DNA of 64,000 nt, from contig NZ_SLXS01000001.1 of the NCBI RefSeq assembly GCF_004340785.1, forward strand, positions 992,001 through 1,056,000, read 5' to 3'. The stretch's first letter is position 1. Each line of letters begins with the position of its first letter. Under the pieces are notes generated by a model that searched no databases, was not told the DNA's origin, and worked only from the letters and a program-made list of their open reading frames with translations. The position numbers were made by a program, and so were the translations under genes. This stretch comes from Tumebacillus sp. BK434 (GTDB lineage Bacteria > Bacillota > Bacilli > Tumebacillales > Tumebacillaceae). Of the stretch, positions 50,421 through 59,129 are shown piece by piece.

Positions 50421-50903
50421 CTAGTGCAGCTTCGGGATGGAGGTCAGGCTAAAGCCGATCACCTGATCGGCAAACAAGGTCAGTTGCGGGAGCGTCTGCT
50501 CCTGCCCGCCGCCTTGCAAGGTCACATCGCGCAGGGATAGAATCGGCGCGGTATCGAGCAGTTGGAGGTCCTGCTCCTCCTGTTCGAGCAGGGTCAGCAA
50601 GTCGCTGCGCAGATGCGTCACCATCGAAGCCACGTCCGGGCGCAAGGCGCCGTTCGCTTCCTTCGAGTAGCTCTGTGCATAAGAAGGCTGGATCTCGCTT
50701 AGCGTCCCTTCGAGCTTGCCAAATGCGGTGAGCAGCACCACGCGCGGCTTCGCGCCTTGAATCTCGAATCTTTTGATCAGCTTGGACAGCGCCTCCAGCG
50801 TCAGCCACTTCATCGAAAGGCGGTGCTGCATCGCTTTAGGAACGGTCGGAAACGCAGCGGCCGCCCCTTTTTTCTGGTCTTGCTCATTTTGTTCGTTCGC
50901 CAT
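50421..50903 (-). CDS. Hypothetical protein, 160 residues
   Basis: I do not recognise the family. It begins MANEQNEQDQKKGAAAAFP and contains two strand-like stretches (KPRVVLLTAFGKLEGTLSEI; LTLFADQVIGFSLTS) separated by a helical region. The N-terminus is polar and disordered-looking. ATG at 50903 has GGAGG six bases upstream. It lies upstream of the thi riboswitch region on the same strand. Confidence 0.65.
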   Translation of the reverse strand: MANEQNEQDQKKGAAAAFPTVPKAMQHRLSMKWLTLEALSKLIKRFEIQGAKPRVVLLTAFGKLEGTLSEIQPSYAQSYSKEANGALRPDVASMVTHLRSDLLTLLEQEEQDLQLLDTAPILSLRDVTLQGGGQEQTLPQLTLFADQVIGFSLTSIPKLH

Positions 50904-50961
50904 AACGCGCCTCCATCTTGTCCGCATTTCTACAAGATAGTATGTCCGATTGAATTCCGAA

Positions 50962-51078
50962 CTAGTGCGTAATGGCTGCCACCGTTGAAATATCGATTTT
51001 CTCAGGCTTTTGGTAGGCCCCGAGAAACATGATCCCAATCACGCCGATACAACATAAAATAAGTGCTGCACGCTTCAC
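50962..51078 (-). CDS. Small membrane protein, 38 residues
   Basis: I read this from the sequence: GTG at 51078, TAG at 50962. The product starts MKRAALILCCIGVIGIMFLG, a single membrane segment of about 18 residues, followed by a polar tail ending TVAAITH. GGAGGTG lies six bases before the GTG. It is upstream of the 160-residue gene. Its function is unknown. Confidence 0.65.
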   Translation of the reverse strand: MKRAALILCCIGVIGIMFLGAYQKPEKIDISTVAAITH

Positions 51079-51128
51079 AGGCCACACCTCCACCATTCAA
51101 TTTTACTGATGGCTTCGGTTTTGTAAAG

Positions 51129-51554
51129 CTAGATTTTTGCTTGGCCGAGCAGACGGAAGTGCTCCACTTTCAAACATTTGTCCATCACGACGAGCAGCCC
51201 TGCTTCCTGCGCTTTTTTCGCCGCCGCTTCGTCGATGATCTCCAGTTGCGTCCAGACCGCTTTCGCCCCGATCTGAATCGCCTGGTCGACGATGCCCGCC
51301 ACCTCGTGACTTCTGCGGAAGATGTTGACGATGTCGATCGGCCCATCAGCTTCCAGCAGCGACGGGTGCGATTTGCGCCCGAGCACCGAGTCGACCGTCG
51401 GGTTGACCGGGACGATCTCATAGCCTTGAGACTGCTCATAGGACGCCACTTGATAGCTTGCTTTCTCCGGATCGCCCGACAGGCCGACGACGGCGATTCT
51501 TTTGCTGTTTTTCAACAGGTCGATCAACTGCTCATCAGATGGATTTTGGAACAT
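51129..51554 (-). CDS. CoA-binding domain protein (YccU type)
   Basis: A 141-residue protein of the CoA-binding family related to the ligase domain of succinyl-CoA synthetase. The Rossmann loop is IAVVGLSGDPEKASYQVA near residue 20, then EIVPVNPTVDSVLG and IDIVNIFRRSHEV. CoA binding is expected; no catalytic partner domain is present. GAGGAGG lies seven bases before ATG 51554. The longer frame to 51659 is rejected. Confidence 0.85.
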   Translation of the reverse strand: MFQNPSDEQLIDLLKNSKRIAVVGLSGDPEKASYQVASYEQSQGYEIVPVNPTVDSVLGRKSHPSLLEADGPIDIVNIFRRSHEVAGIVDQAIQIGAKAVWTQLEIIDEAAAKKAQEAGLLVVMDKCLKVEHFRLLGQAKI

Positions 51555-51655
51555 GGAATTGCCTCCTCGCATCACGTCGATTTTTGTGTTCGATGTTCCG
51601 ACATGGTTCAACAATATTCTATAATATTTTGAATTGTTCCACGTGAAAACACAAT

Positions 51656-51820
51656 TCACTCGATGTATTTCACACCGTACCGCCCCTTGCTGGTCCTATA
51701 AATGCCGACGTGCGAAGGGCTCTTGTAGCCGTTGGACCACCAGTCTTCCCGAAATCTTGCCGCCAGACACCCTGCTTGGAACTTGCTGTCGAATAATTTG
51801 CCGTAATACACCCAGCTCAT
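51656..51820 (-). CDS. Hypothetical small protein, 54 residues
   Basis: I read this from the sequence: ATG at 51820, TGA at 51656. The product is MSWVYYGKLFDSKFQAGC..., rich in aromatic and basic residues (REDWWSNGYKSPSHVGIYRT) and ends RYGVKYIE. AAGGAG lies 14 bases upstream of the ATG, a long spacing. There is no membrane segment. It resembles a real compact protein but its family is unknown. Confidence 0.6.
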   Translation of the reverse strand: MSWVYYGKLFDSKFQAGCLAARFREDWWSNGYKSPSHVGIYRTSKGRYGVKYIE

Positions 51821-51943
51821 GATCGTTGGCCGCTCTCCTTTGCTCCGGTTTTGCCTTAACAGTATTCCCCACGCGCCCTATAAATTTCAAGGCAAGGGGA
51901 GTTTCTTGAACGGGCAGACTATCTCAAAAGGAGGGAGTAGACG

Positions 51944-52501
51944 ATGAACTTCATGAAAACCAGATCTTTGCTGGCCATCCTCACCGCTGTCGCGCTCGTC
52001 GGGTGCGGGAACCAGGGAGCCGCTCCCAAGCAGCAGGCGGGCGATCACGTGAACATCAAAACCACACCGGCGGAACAAAACCCCAACCGCCAGCAAGTCT
52101 CGGAGATCCACAAGCCGAACTACAAAGTGCGTGCACCGCAAATCGATGTGGCGAACAACGCGCCACCCAAAAGCACCGATCAGCAGGCGGACGATATCGC
52201 GAACATGCTGACCCGGCTGCCCGGCGTCGAGCGCGCCGCCGTGGTGATCACCGGCAAGACGGCGCTGGTCGGACTTGACCTGAACGCCAACATCACCGGC
52301 TCGCAGATCGACTCGATCAAATTCTCGGCCAAAGAAGCGGTCGAGCGCAGCGGCAAAGGCTACAACGCCCTCGTCTCCGCCGACCTCGACACGGTGACCC
52401 GTTCCCGCGCCTTGATCCGCGACATTCGAAATGGCAAGCCGATCGAAGGAATCTCCAACGAAATTGCAGACATCGTCTCCCGTCTGATCCCGGAGATGTA
52501 A
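51944..52501 (+). CDS. YhcN/YlaJ-type sporulation lipoprotein
   Basis: A 185-residue lipoprotein. The N-terminus MNFMKTRSLLAILTAVALVGC is a lipid signal with the cysteine at about residue 21. A Gln/Asn-rich linker follows, then the YhcN/YlaJ core with the GVERAAVVITGKTALVGLDL pattern near 95-115 and DLDTVTRSRALIRDIRNG near 150. The family is expressed in forming spores in Bacillus. AAAAGGAGG precedes the ATG. A second member lies at 58506. Confidence 0.85.
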   Translation: MNFMKTRSLLAILTAVALVGCGNQGAAPKQQAGDHVNIKTTPAEQNPNRQQVSEIHKPNYKVRAPQIDVANNAPPKSTDQQADDIANMLTRLPGVERAAVVITGKTALVGLDLNANITGSQIDSIKFSAKEAVERSGKGYNALVSADLDTVTRSRALIRDIRNGKPIEGISNEIADIVSRLIPEM

Positions 52502-52535
52502 AAAAAGTGGTGTTCCTGAGGAACACCACTTTTTC
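52502..52535. terminator. Terminator between the YhcN gene and resE
   Basis: AAAAGTGGTGTTCC / GGAACACCACTTTT with a three-base loop and T/A runs on both sides. Confidence 0.88.
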
Positions 52536-52539
52536 TGCG

Positions 52540-54288
52540 CTAGGCAGGCGCGATCGGCAGCAGCACATCAAACGAAGTGCCCCGGCCTACTTCCGAATCG
52601 ACGACAATGTCGCCGTGATGGTTTTTAACGATGTTGTAGGTGATGGCCAGCCCCAGACCGGTGCCGCCTTTGCTGCGGGTGCGGGCTTTGTCCACCTTGT
52701 AGAAGCGGTCCCAGACATGCGGCAGGTCATCAGGCGGAATCCCTTCCCCGGTGTCTTTGACACAGACGCGCAGCACCATGTCTTCGCGGGCCATCGCCAA
52801 GGTGATCCGGCCGCCCTGCGGGGTATGGCGGAACGCGTTGTCGAGCAGGTTGGTAAACACCTGCTCCAAGCGGTCGCTGTCGCCGAGGACGGTCGCCGGG
52901 CGCTCGTCCGGTGTGATCTCCACCTGCAAGGCGACGTTGCGCTCATGCGCAACGGTGGTAAACTTGCGCCCGATGCGGCGGATCAAATGCTCCATGTCGA
53001 TCTGCTCTTCATGCATTTGGAACTGGCCCGCTTCGAGCTGGGCCAGATCGAGCAGGTCATTGACGAGGCGGCGCATGCGGTGCGTTTCATCGAGGATGAT
53101 GTTGGTCAGCTCTTCGCGCTGTTCCGGGTCGTCGCCGAACTCGTCGAGCAGCGCTTCGGAGTAGCCTTGCATCATCGCCAGCGGCGTGCGCAGTTCATGC
53201 GAGACGTTGGCGATAAAATCGCGGCGCATCTTGTCGAGCATCCGCTCATCGGTGATGTCGCGCAACACGGCCACGACCCCGCGCAGGGAGTCGCCGTCTT
53301 TTTCATAGAGCGGCGCCATCGTGACGACCAGCACGCGGCCTTGCCAGTTTAGCTCGTCGACCAGCGTCTGCCCGGTGTGCATCACCTGCTGTTCGCAGGC
53401 GAACAGGTCGCGGGGCAGCTGCTTGTCGGACGGGTTGCCGATCTCGGCGAGCTGCTGGGCGCGGATGAAGCGGCGCGCCGGCGGGTTGGCCAGCGTGATC
53501 GCCCCGTTCAGGTCGGCGGAGATCACGCCGTCTGTCATCGAAGTGATGATCGAGGCCAATTGCTCTTTCTCCCGCTCCAGATCGTCGATGTTTTCTTCCA
53601 GCTTGTAGGCAAGCGTGTTGAGCGTCACGCCCAGCCGCCCGACCTCGTCGCCGGTGACGACTTGGACTTTGCCGCTGAAGTCGCCTTGCATCATCCGCTC
53701 TGCGACTTTGTTCATCTGCACGATCGGGATCGACAGGTTGCGCGAGACGACAAAGGCCAGCCCCGTAGCCAGCACGATACCAAGGCCCGCCGAGAAGAAG
53801 AGCAGGTCCTGCACCTTTTCCATCGCCGTCGACGCTTCCACCGGCTGGATGACATACAAGAGTCCGGAGATCTCGCCATGGGTGATCAGTGGCTGCAGCA
53901 CCCAGAAGCTCAACTCCTTCTGCGATGATTTCGGATCCCACGTCGGGGAGTAGCCCCGCTCGATCACCGTCTTCCCAGTGCGGAGCTCTTCCAGCTGCTC
54001 GGAGCTGACATTGGCGATCACGTATTCGCTTTGCGGCGGCTGGACCAGTGTGACGGAGGCGTTCTCTTCCAACGCCAGCTCCTGCAGGACGACGAGCGCC
54101 ACATCTTGCGGATAGTTGACGATGACTTCCGCCATGTGATTCGTGCGTGTTAGCAAGCGGTCTTGTTCCGCCTGATAGAAATACGAGTCGAACAGCTGCT
54201 CTAAAAAGATCGAGAGAAGAAGCAAAACGACGGTGATGAGTCCGATGATGGTCAGCCAAAGTTTCCAGGTGATGTTGTTGCGAATCAC
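52540..54288 (-). CDS. resE: ResE sensor histidine kinase
   Basis: A 582-residue membrane kinase. It has a membrane segment at about residues 12-34, an extracytoplasmic sensor region to about 165, a second segment (to about 192), a HAMP linker, a PAS-like domain (about 250-350), and a HisKA domain with the phosphorylated histidine in NVSHELRTPL near residue 360. The C-terminal ATPase domain has N, G1 and G2 boxes (FTNLLDNAFRHTP, DTGEGI, GGTGLGL). It signals oxygen limitation to ResD in Bacillus. GTG start, overlapping the resD stop. Confidence 0.93.
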   Translation of the reverse strand: MIRNNITWKLWLTIIGLITVVLLLLSIFLEQLFDSYFYQAEQDRLLTRTNHMAEVIVNYPQDVALVVLQELALEENASVTLVQPPQSEYVIANVSSEQLEELRTGKTVIERGYSPTWDPKSSQKELSFWVLQPLITHGEISGLLYVIQPVEASTAMEKVQDLLFFSAGLGIVLATGLAFVVSRNLSIPIVQMNKVAERMMQGDFSGKVQVVTGDEVGRLGVTLNTLAYKLEENIDDLEREKEQLASIITSMTDGVISADLNGAITLANPPARRFIRAQQLAEIGNPSDKQLPRDLFACEQQVMHTGQTLVDELNWQGRVLVVTMAPLYEKDGDSLRGVVAVLRDITDERMLDKMRRDFIANVSHELRTPLAMMQGYSEALLDEFGDDPEQREELTNIILDETHRMRRLVNDLLDLAQLEAGQFQMHEEQIDMEHLIRRIGRKFTTVAHERNVALQVEITPDERPATVLGDSDRLEQVFTNLLDNAFRHTPQGGRITLAMAREDMVLRVCVKDTGEGIPPDDLPHVWDRFYKVDKARTRSKGGTGLGLAITYNIVKNHHGDIVVDSEVGRGTSFDVLLPIAPA

Positions 54289-55007
54289 TCGCCCACCTCG
54301 AACTTATACCCGACGCCCCAGACGGTGACGATCATCGTCGCCGCCTGCTCCGACGCCTTGCCGAGCTTTTCACGCAGGCGCTTGATGTGCGTGTCGACGG
54401 TGCGCTGGTCGCCGTAGAACTGGTAGTTCCAGACGTCGCGCAGCAGCTCTTCGCGCGAGAACACCTTCTCCGGACGCTGCGCCAGGTAGCAGAGCAGTTC
54501 ATACTCTTTCGGCGTCAGGGATACTTCTTCCCCGTCGCAGAGCACGCGGCGCGAATCCATGTTGATCGTCAGCGTCTGGAAGGTCAGCACGGAAGAGACG
54601 GAGGCCGGCGCTTCTTTGTCGGTCGTCTGAATCGCGCGCTTGAGCAGCGCTTTGACGCGCATGACCAGTTCGCGCGGCGAAAACGGCTTGACCACATAGT
54701 CGTCCGCCCCCAGCTCAAAGCCGTGAATGCGGCTCATCTCATCGCCGGCCGCCGTAAGCATGATGATCGGCACTTCGTTGTTCTGCTGGCGGAGCGCGGC
54801 GCAGACGTCACGACCGTCCATCCCCGGCAGCATCAGGTCGAGCACGATCAGGTCGTATTGATTCTCCAGCGCTTTGTCGAGCGCTTCCTGCCCGTCTTCC
54901 GCCTCTTCGACGTCAAATGCGTTGCGCTCCAGGTACATCCGCACCAGGCGGCGGATGCGTTCCTCGTCGTCGACCACCAAAATCTTCGGATTCTTCATTT
55001 GCTCCAT
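54285..55007 (-). CDS. resD: ResD response regulator
   Basis: A 240-residue OmpR-type regulator. The receiver has VVDDEER, the phospho-acceptor Asp in LIVLDLMLPG near residue 55 and the Lys in YVVKPFSP near 105. The winged-helix DNA-binding domain ends VDTHIKRLREKLG, then WGVGYKF. It activates genes for anaerobic and respiratory metabolism in Bacillus. It sits between resC and resE in the standard order, and its stop overlaps the resE GTG. Confidence 0.94.
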   Translation of the reverse strand: MEQMKNPKILVVDDEERIRRLVRMYLERNAFDVEEAEDGQEALDKALENQYDLIVLDLMLPGMDGRDVCAALRQQNNEVPIIMLTAAGDEMSRIHGFELGADDYVVKPFSPRELVMRVKALLKRAIQTTDKEAPASVSSVLTFQTLTINMDSRRVLCDGEEVSLTPKEYELLCYLAQRPEKVFSREELLRDVWNYQFYGDQRTVDTHIKRLREKLGKASEQAATMIVTVWGVGYKFEVGE

Positions 55008-55077
55008 TCTCTTTCACTCTCCCCTTATAGAACGACAAGCCACCAAAAAGCTCGGTGACTTGTCCAGGTTGTTTGTA

Positions 55078-56271
55078 TTAAGCGTACGAGTGCATGCCTG
55101 AGATCAGCAGGTTGACCCCGACGAGCAGGAACAGGATGACCACGAAGCCCGCGACCGCCATCCATGCGGTGCGCGCGCCTTCCCAGCCCTGGCGCAGGCG
55201 CAAGTGCAGGTAGGCGGTGTAGTACAGCCAAGTGATCAAAGCCCATGTCTCTTTCGGGTCCCAGCTCCAATAAGAGCCCCAGGCTTCTTGTGCCCAGATC
55301 ATCGCGAAGACCAGCGCCCCGAGCGTGAAGACCGGGTAGCCGATCGCCACCGCGCGGTAGGACAGCTCATCGAGCATGTCGGCATCGAGGCCGCGCACCC
55401 AGCGCGAGATAGTCACGACGAGCGGCTTTCTGTTGATCAGGCGCAGGATGCCGTACAGCACGAGCGAGCCGGCGATCGTCCAGAGAATCGTGTTGAACTG
55501 CACAGCTGCGTCGGCGCCTTCCATCCAGGATGGCGCGTTGAACAGCGGCAAGGCAACGCCGAGGAGCGTGGCGAGCGATCCGGTTTCGATGCCCGGAGGC
55601 CCGGCAATCGGCGGCATCTTGTACAGGAATGCCTGATTTGCCGTCTGCGCGATCACTTCGTAGCCGCCGATGCGGAACGAAAGCGAAATCGCGATGAACG
55701 CCACCAGCGCGAAGAACAGATAGACGACGAACTCAAGAAACTTCGCGGCGCGCGACTTGACGGAGACGTCGGTCACGACGAGTAGGTACATCAGGCCTGC
55801 CGCAAAGGAGATCGTCAAGATCCCTTCGCCCAGCGCCGCCGTGGTGACGTGAATGCTGAGCCAGTACGACTGCAGCGCCGGAATCAGCGGCTTGACTTCG
55901 CGCGGGAACACCGACGCGTAGGCGAGGACGGTCAGTCCGACCGGCACGACAAACGCGCCAAGGCCAGGGACTTTATAAAAGAAGTTGATAACGACAAAGG
56001 CCAGCATGATCGTCAAGGCCCAGAAGCTCATGTACTCAAACATATTGGATACAGGTGTAAATCCGGCCGAAACGCCGCGGGTGACCGTCGCAGTGATCTG
56101 CAGAAGCACCCCGGCCACCGCCAGAATGTACCCCCATTTGGTCCATGCGTTCGCTTTTCCGGCAGTCGAGCCCCGCATCTTACGTCCGGTTACGCCGACG
56201 ACGTAGAGGATCGCGGAGATGAAGTAAGCTGCCAGAGCCGAGCCAAAGAAAATGCTCGAAGCTGTCATCAT
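55078..56271 (-). CDS. resC: ResC, cytochrome c biogenesis (CcsA)
   Basis: A 397-residue multispanning protein with about eight helices. The heme-handling tryptophan-rich motif WGSYWSWDPKETWALITWL is near residue 335. With ResB it forms the System II complex that delivers heme to apocytochrome c. Its first codons overlap the resB stop by four bases. A hairpin of weak strength lies at about 55030-55060, before resD. Confidence 0.93.
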   Translation of the reverse strand: MMTASSIFFGSALAAYFISAILYVVGVTGRKMRGSTAGKANAWTKWGYILAVAGVLLQITATVTRGVSAGFTPVSNMFEYMSFWALTIMLAFVVINFFYKVPGLGAFVVPVGLTVLAYASVFPREVKPLIPALQSYWLSIHVTTAALGEGILTISFAAGLMYLLVVTDVSVKSRAAKFLEFVVYLFFALVAFIAISLSFRIGGYEVIAQTANQAFLYKMPPIAGPPGIETGSLATLLGVALPLFNAPSWMEGADAAVQFNTILWTIAGSLVLYGILRLINRKPLVVTISRWVRGLDADMLDELSYRAVAIGYPVFTLGALVFAMIWAQEAWGSYWSWDPKETWALITWLYYTAYLHLRLRQGWEGARTAWMAVAGFVVILFLLVGVNLLISGMHSYA

Positions 56272-57806
56272 TGCTCAGTTCCCTCCTTCCCTTGGGAAGC
56301 ATCAGATTGTGTTGTTTCTTCTTGTTGCGGTGATTCTTGTTGCGGAGCTGCCTGCTGTGGCGCTTTTGCTTTCGACTTCAGCTTCGGCTTCGCGGCGACC
56401 GGTTCGATGCCGAGCGGTGCGGTCGCTTTGTTGAACTCTTTGCCCATGCCGATCCAGTTTTTGCTGGTGTTGGCACCGATGTGCAGCACTCCGTCTTCAA
56501 GTCTAGCCCAAATGCGGCGATGTTGGAAGTAGAAACAGAGCACGAGGCCCCACAAGACGACAGCACAGCCGGCGTAGACGACCGGAATCCCGAGATCTTT
56601 TTGCAGGCGCAGGCCGGTCATGTTGAACAGCTCCACTTCCACGAGCTGCAGCTTGAACTGGTAGTCCTGGCCGAGCATCTCTTCCACAAACGGCGCCAGC
56701 GGCATCATCCACTGCGTCTGCGGTGCCATGCCGGGCTTGGAGATCGACAGCTGCAGGCCCGGATTGTACGGGTCGCGCGAGTTGGTGAACACGCCGCCTT
56801 TGTCCGGGTCGACCTTGATATCCGGATAGTAGTTGATCATGGTCAGCGTGTATTCGCCGGCCTGATAGGTCTGATGCGGATCATTGAAGTCGATCTCAAA
56901 CGTGCCGTACGATTTGCCGGTCTTCTTGTCGGTCAGCTCAACCTTGCCCCGTTTGAACATCGGGTTGGGGTCGTAGGAGTTCTGGAAGATCAGCGTGTGG
57001 TTGAACTTCAGCGGCTCGTTGACGATCAGGTGCTCCTTCGCCTTCACTTCATCCCCGACGTAGACCGCCACGTCCGTTTCGTATTTCTTGACGCGCGTTT
57101 GCGCCTTGTCGTAAAACTCCAGCTCGAAGCCGTTGTTTTGCAGTCCGAATCCGACCTCGTCGACGTATTTGCGCTCGCCGGCTTTCAGCCAGACCATGTC
57201 CGAGTAGTACGCGCCCGGAATCAGGCGGACGAAGACGCCTGCGATGATGATCAAAAGTCCGATGTGAATGATATAGGCGCCGAAGCGCGGGAGCCGGCCT
57301 TTTTCGGCGAGCAGCGCGCCTTCCTCGCGGCGCAGCTTGTAGCGCTTCTTTTTCAGCTGCTCTGCCAGCAGGTCGAGGTCCGCTTCCGCAGCAACCGCTT
57401 TCGAGGCGTACAGGCGATCGGAGCGGATCGCGATCACCTTGCGCGCGACCGGCTGATTTTTTAAGGACTTGTACAACGGCACGATGCGCTCGATCGAGCA
57501 GATGATCAGCGAGATCGCCAGCATCAGCACGAGCGTGAGGAACCACCAGGAGTTGTACATGTCGGACAAACCGAGGCGGTAGTAGAGATCACCCGTCTTG
57601 CCGTAAGTATCAAAATAGTAGAACTGCGGATTGGGACTTGGGATCGCATTTTCCTGCGGGTAGATCGTCCCGAGGATCGCCGTCAAAGCGAGCGCGATGA
57701 TGATAACGATCGCCACTTTGACGGAAGCGAAGAAGTCCCAGACGTGATCGAAGATGCTCTTTTGCTTCTTCTGCTTCTGTGTCTCAGCTTGTTGCACCTG
57801 CTTCAT
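56268..57806 (-). CDS. resB: ResB, cytochrome c biogenesis (Ccs1)
   Basis: A 512-residue protein with three N-terminal membrane helices, a large extracytoplasmic domain and a fourth helix near residue 395 (VYAGCAVVLWGLVLCFYF). It is the partner of ResC in System II heme delivery. The last 50 residues form a polar Lys/Ala/Gln-rich tail (KAPQQAAPQQESPQQEE). ATG at 57806 overlaps the resA stop (ATGA); GGGAG sits right at it, so a GTG at codon 4 is also possible. Confidence 0.93.
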   Translation of the reverse strand: MKQVQQAETQKQKKQKSIFDHVWDFFASVKVAIVIIIALALTAILGTIYPQENAIPSPNPQFYYFDTYGKTGDLYYRLGLSDMYNSWWFLTLVLMLAISLIICSIERIVPLYKSLKNQPVARKVIAIRSDRLYASKAVAAEADLDLLAEQLKKKRYKLRREEGALLAEKGRLPRFGAYIIHIGLLIIIAGVFVRLIPGAYYSDMVWLKAGERKYVDEVGFGLQNNGFELEFYDKAQTRVKKYETDVAVYVGDEVKAKEHLIVNEPLKFNHTLIFQNSYDPNPMFKRGKVELTDKKTGKSYGTFEIDFNDPHQTYQAGEYTLTMINYYPDIKVDPDKGGVFTNSRDPYNPGLQLSISKPGMAPQTQWMMPLAPFVEEMLGQDYQFKLQLVEVELFNMTGLRLQKDLGIPVVYAGCAVVLWGLVLCFYFQHRRIWARLEDGVLHIGANTSKNWIGMGKEFNKATAPLGIEPVAAKPKLKSKAKAPQQAAPQQESPQQEETTQSDASQGKEGTEQ

Positions 57807-58348
57807 CTCCCAGCTTCAAGGAGCGGCTTCACGATGTTATCGATGTAGGCAAACGGCATCGGCATCTCCGCTTTGTGACGCAGAACGCCGTCGCGGTCGA
57901 TGAAAAATGTGGTGGGAATCGGCTTGACCTGATACAGGTCGCGTCCCACATTGCCCGTTTCATCTAACAAAATCGGGAAGGTCAAGCCGTAGGTATCGGC
58001 AAAACCTTGAATCGGTACCCGCTTTTCCTCCAGATTGACACCGAGAACGACCAGTCCTTGGTCTTGATAGGTCTCATATGCTTGTTGAATCGAAGGCATC
58101 TCTTCGCGACACGGCTGGCACCACGAAGCCCAAACGTTGACCATGACGACTTTCCCCTTATAGTCGGAAAGCGAAACCTGCTTGCCGTCCAGCGTCGTCA
58201 GCGTAAAGTCGGGCGCCGGCTGGCCCGTCTCTAATGAAACCGCGTTGTCCTTCTGATTGAAGTTGAATACCGCCGCCAGGATGCCGAGCGCCGCGATGAA
58301 CAGGACCACGATGGTGATGACCTTGGTTCGGTTCGATTGATTGGACAT
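57803..58348 (-). CDS. resA: ResA, thiol-disulfide oxidoreductase
   Basis: A 181-residue membrane-anchored thioredoxin-like protein that reduces the heme-binding cysteines of apocytochrome c. The active site is WASWCQPCREEMPS (Cys at about 74 and 77), and an N-terminal helix (VITIVVLFIAALGILAAVF) anchors it outside the membrane. ATG at 58348 has GAGGTG upstream. The gene heads the resABCDE operon. Confidence 0.94.
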   Translation of the reverse strand: MSNQSNRTKVITIVVLFIAALGILAAVFNFNQKDNAVSLETGQPAPDFTLTTLDGKQVSLSDYKGKVVMVNVWASWCQPCREEMPSIQQAYETYQDQGLVVLGVNLEEKRVPIQGFADTYGLTFPILLDETGNVGRDLYQVKPIPTTFFIDRDGVLRHKAEMPMPFAYIDNIVKPLLEAGR

Positions 58349-58457
58349 TTGCTTACACCTCAATACCGGAAAAAGACTAGATTCGACAATACACCCACCG
58401 CTTATTATACAGGAGAGTCTCGAAATGCTGGTGGTCCAGATGGTGACAACTTTATGA

Positions 58458-58492
58458 ATAAAGAAGCCTGTCCAGAGCGGAAAGGCTTCTTT
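58458..58492 (-). terminator. Terminator after the second YhcN/YlaJ-type gene
   Basis: AAGAAGCCT / AGGCTTCTTT hairpin on the minus strand, 14 bases past the stop of the lipoprotein gene at 58506. Confidence 0.7.
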
Positions 58493-58505
58493 CTCCGTTT
58501 CCCTT

Positions 58506-59078
58506 TTAAGTGGCGGTCATCCACGGGTGCGTCTCGACCAATTGACGGAAGCGGTCTTGAAAGCGCTGCAAAGGCTGCCCCTGTTCCAGCGCTTCCGCAT
58601 AGCTGCTGAGAAAGTCCACCGCTTCCGGCTCTGCGGTGACATACACCTGGCTGATCGACCGGTCCATCTTGCGAATTTTATCGACGATCACAGCCGGCAC
58701 CTCGGCCGGCAGGTTGCCTTCAAACGCATTGCGAATGCCGGCATACGCATCACGGCCGACGATCACCACCGCAGCGCCTTTGACCGCTTCCAGCGACTCC
58801 AGCTCATAGGCCATGCCGTGCGCCGAATACGGTTTGCGCGCTTGGGAGCGCAACGCCGAGTTGCGTTCGTCGGTGACGATCTGGCGGTCTTCCGCCGGGG
58901 GACGGGATCCGCCGTACGATTCCATGCCCTGTTCAGCTCGGGTGTCCTGCGTCGAGCGCACTTGCGCTTGCTGCGGCCGCTCGGGTCGCGGGGCTGCCGA
59001 CTGGTTGCAGCCGGCGAGCGTCCCGAAAAGTGTCGTGATCAGCAGCGAAAGCGTCACATTGCGTGCCAGTTTGTCCAT
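58506..59078 (-). CDS. YhcN/YlaJ-type sporulation lipoprotein (second)
   Basis: A 190-residue lipoprotein with the lipobox GTLAGC (Cys at 24), an Arg/Gln-rich linker and a YhcN-like core (EAVKGAAVVIVGRDAYAGIRN, near 98-118, then DRSISQVYVTAEPEAVDFLS). It shares the family fold with the gene at 51944 but is clearly different in sequence. It lies between rluB and resA and is probably a spore envelope protein. Confidence 0.83.
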   Translation of the reverse strand: MDKLARNVTLSLLITTLFGTLAGCNQSAAPRPERPQQAQVRSTQDTRAEQGMESYGGSRPPAEDRQIVTDERNSALRSQARKPYSAHGMAYELESLEAVKGAAVVIVGRDAYAGIRNAFEGNLPAEVPAVIVDKIRKMDRSISQVYVTAEPEAVDFLSSYAEALEQGQPLQRFQDRFRQLVETHPWMTAT

Positions 59079-59129
59079 GATATCGGGTCTCCTTTGGAGC
59101 AGATTCTCTGCCCATAGAGTGCCCTGTTT

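Noticed and set aside
55025-55062. Hairpin CAAGTCACC / GGTGGCTTG between resC and resD
   Set aside because: Contains a wobble pair and lacks a T tract. It could be an attenuator but the evidence is too weak to list.
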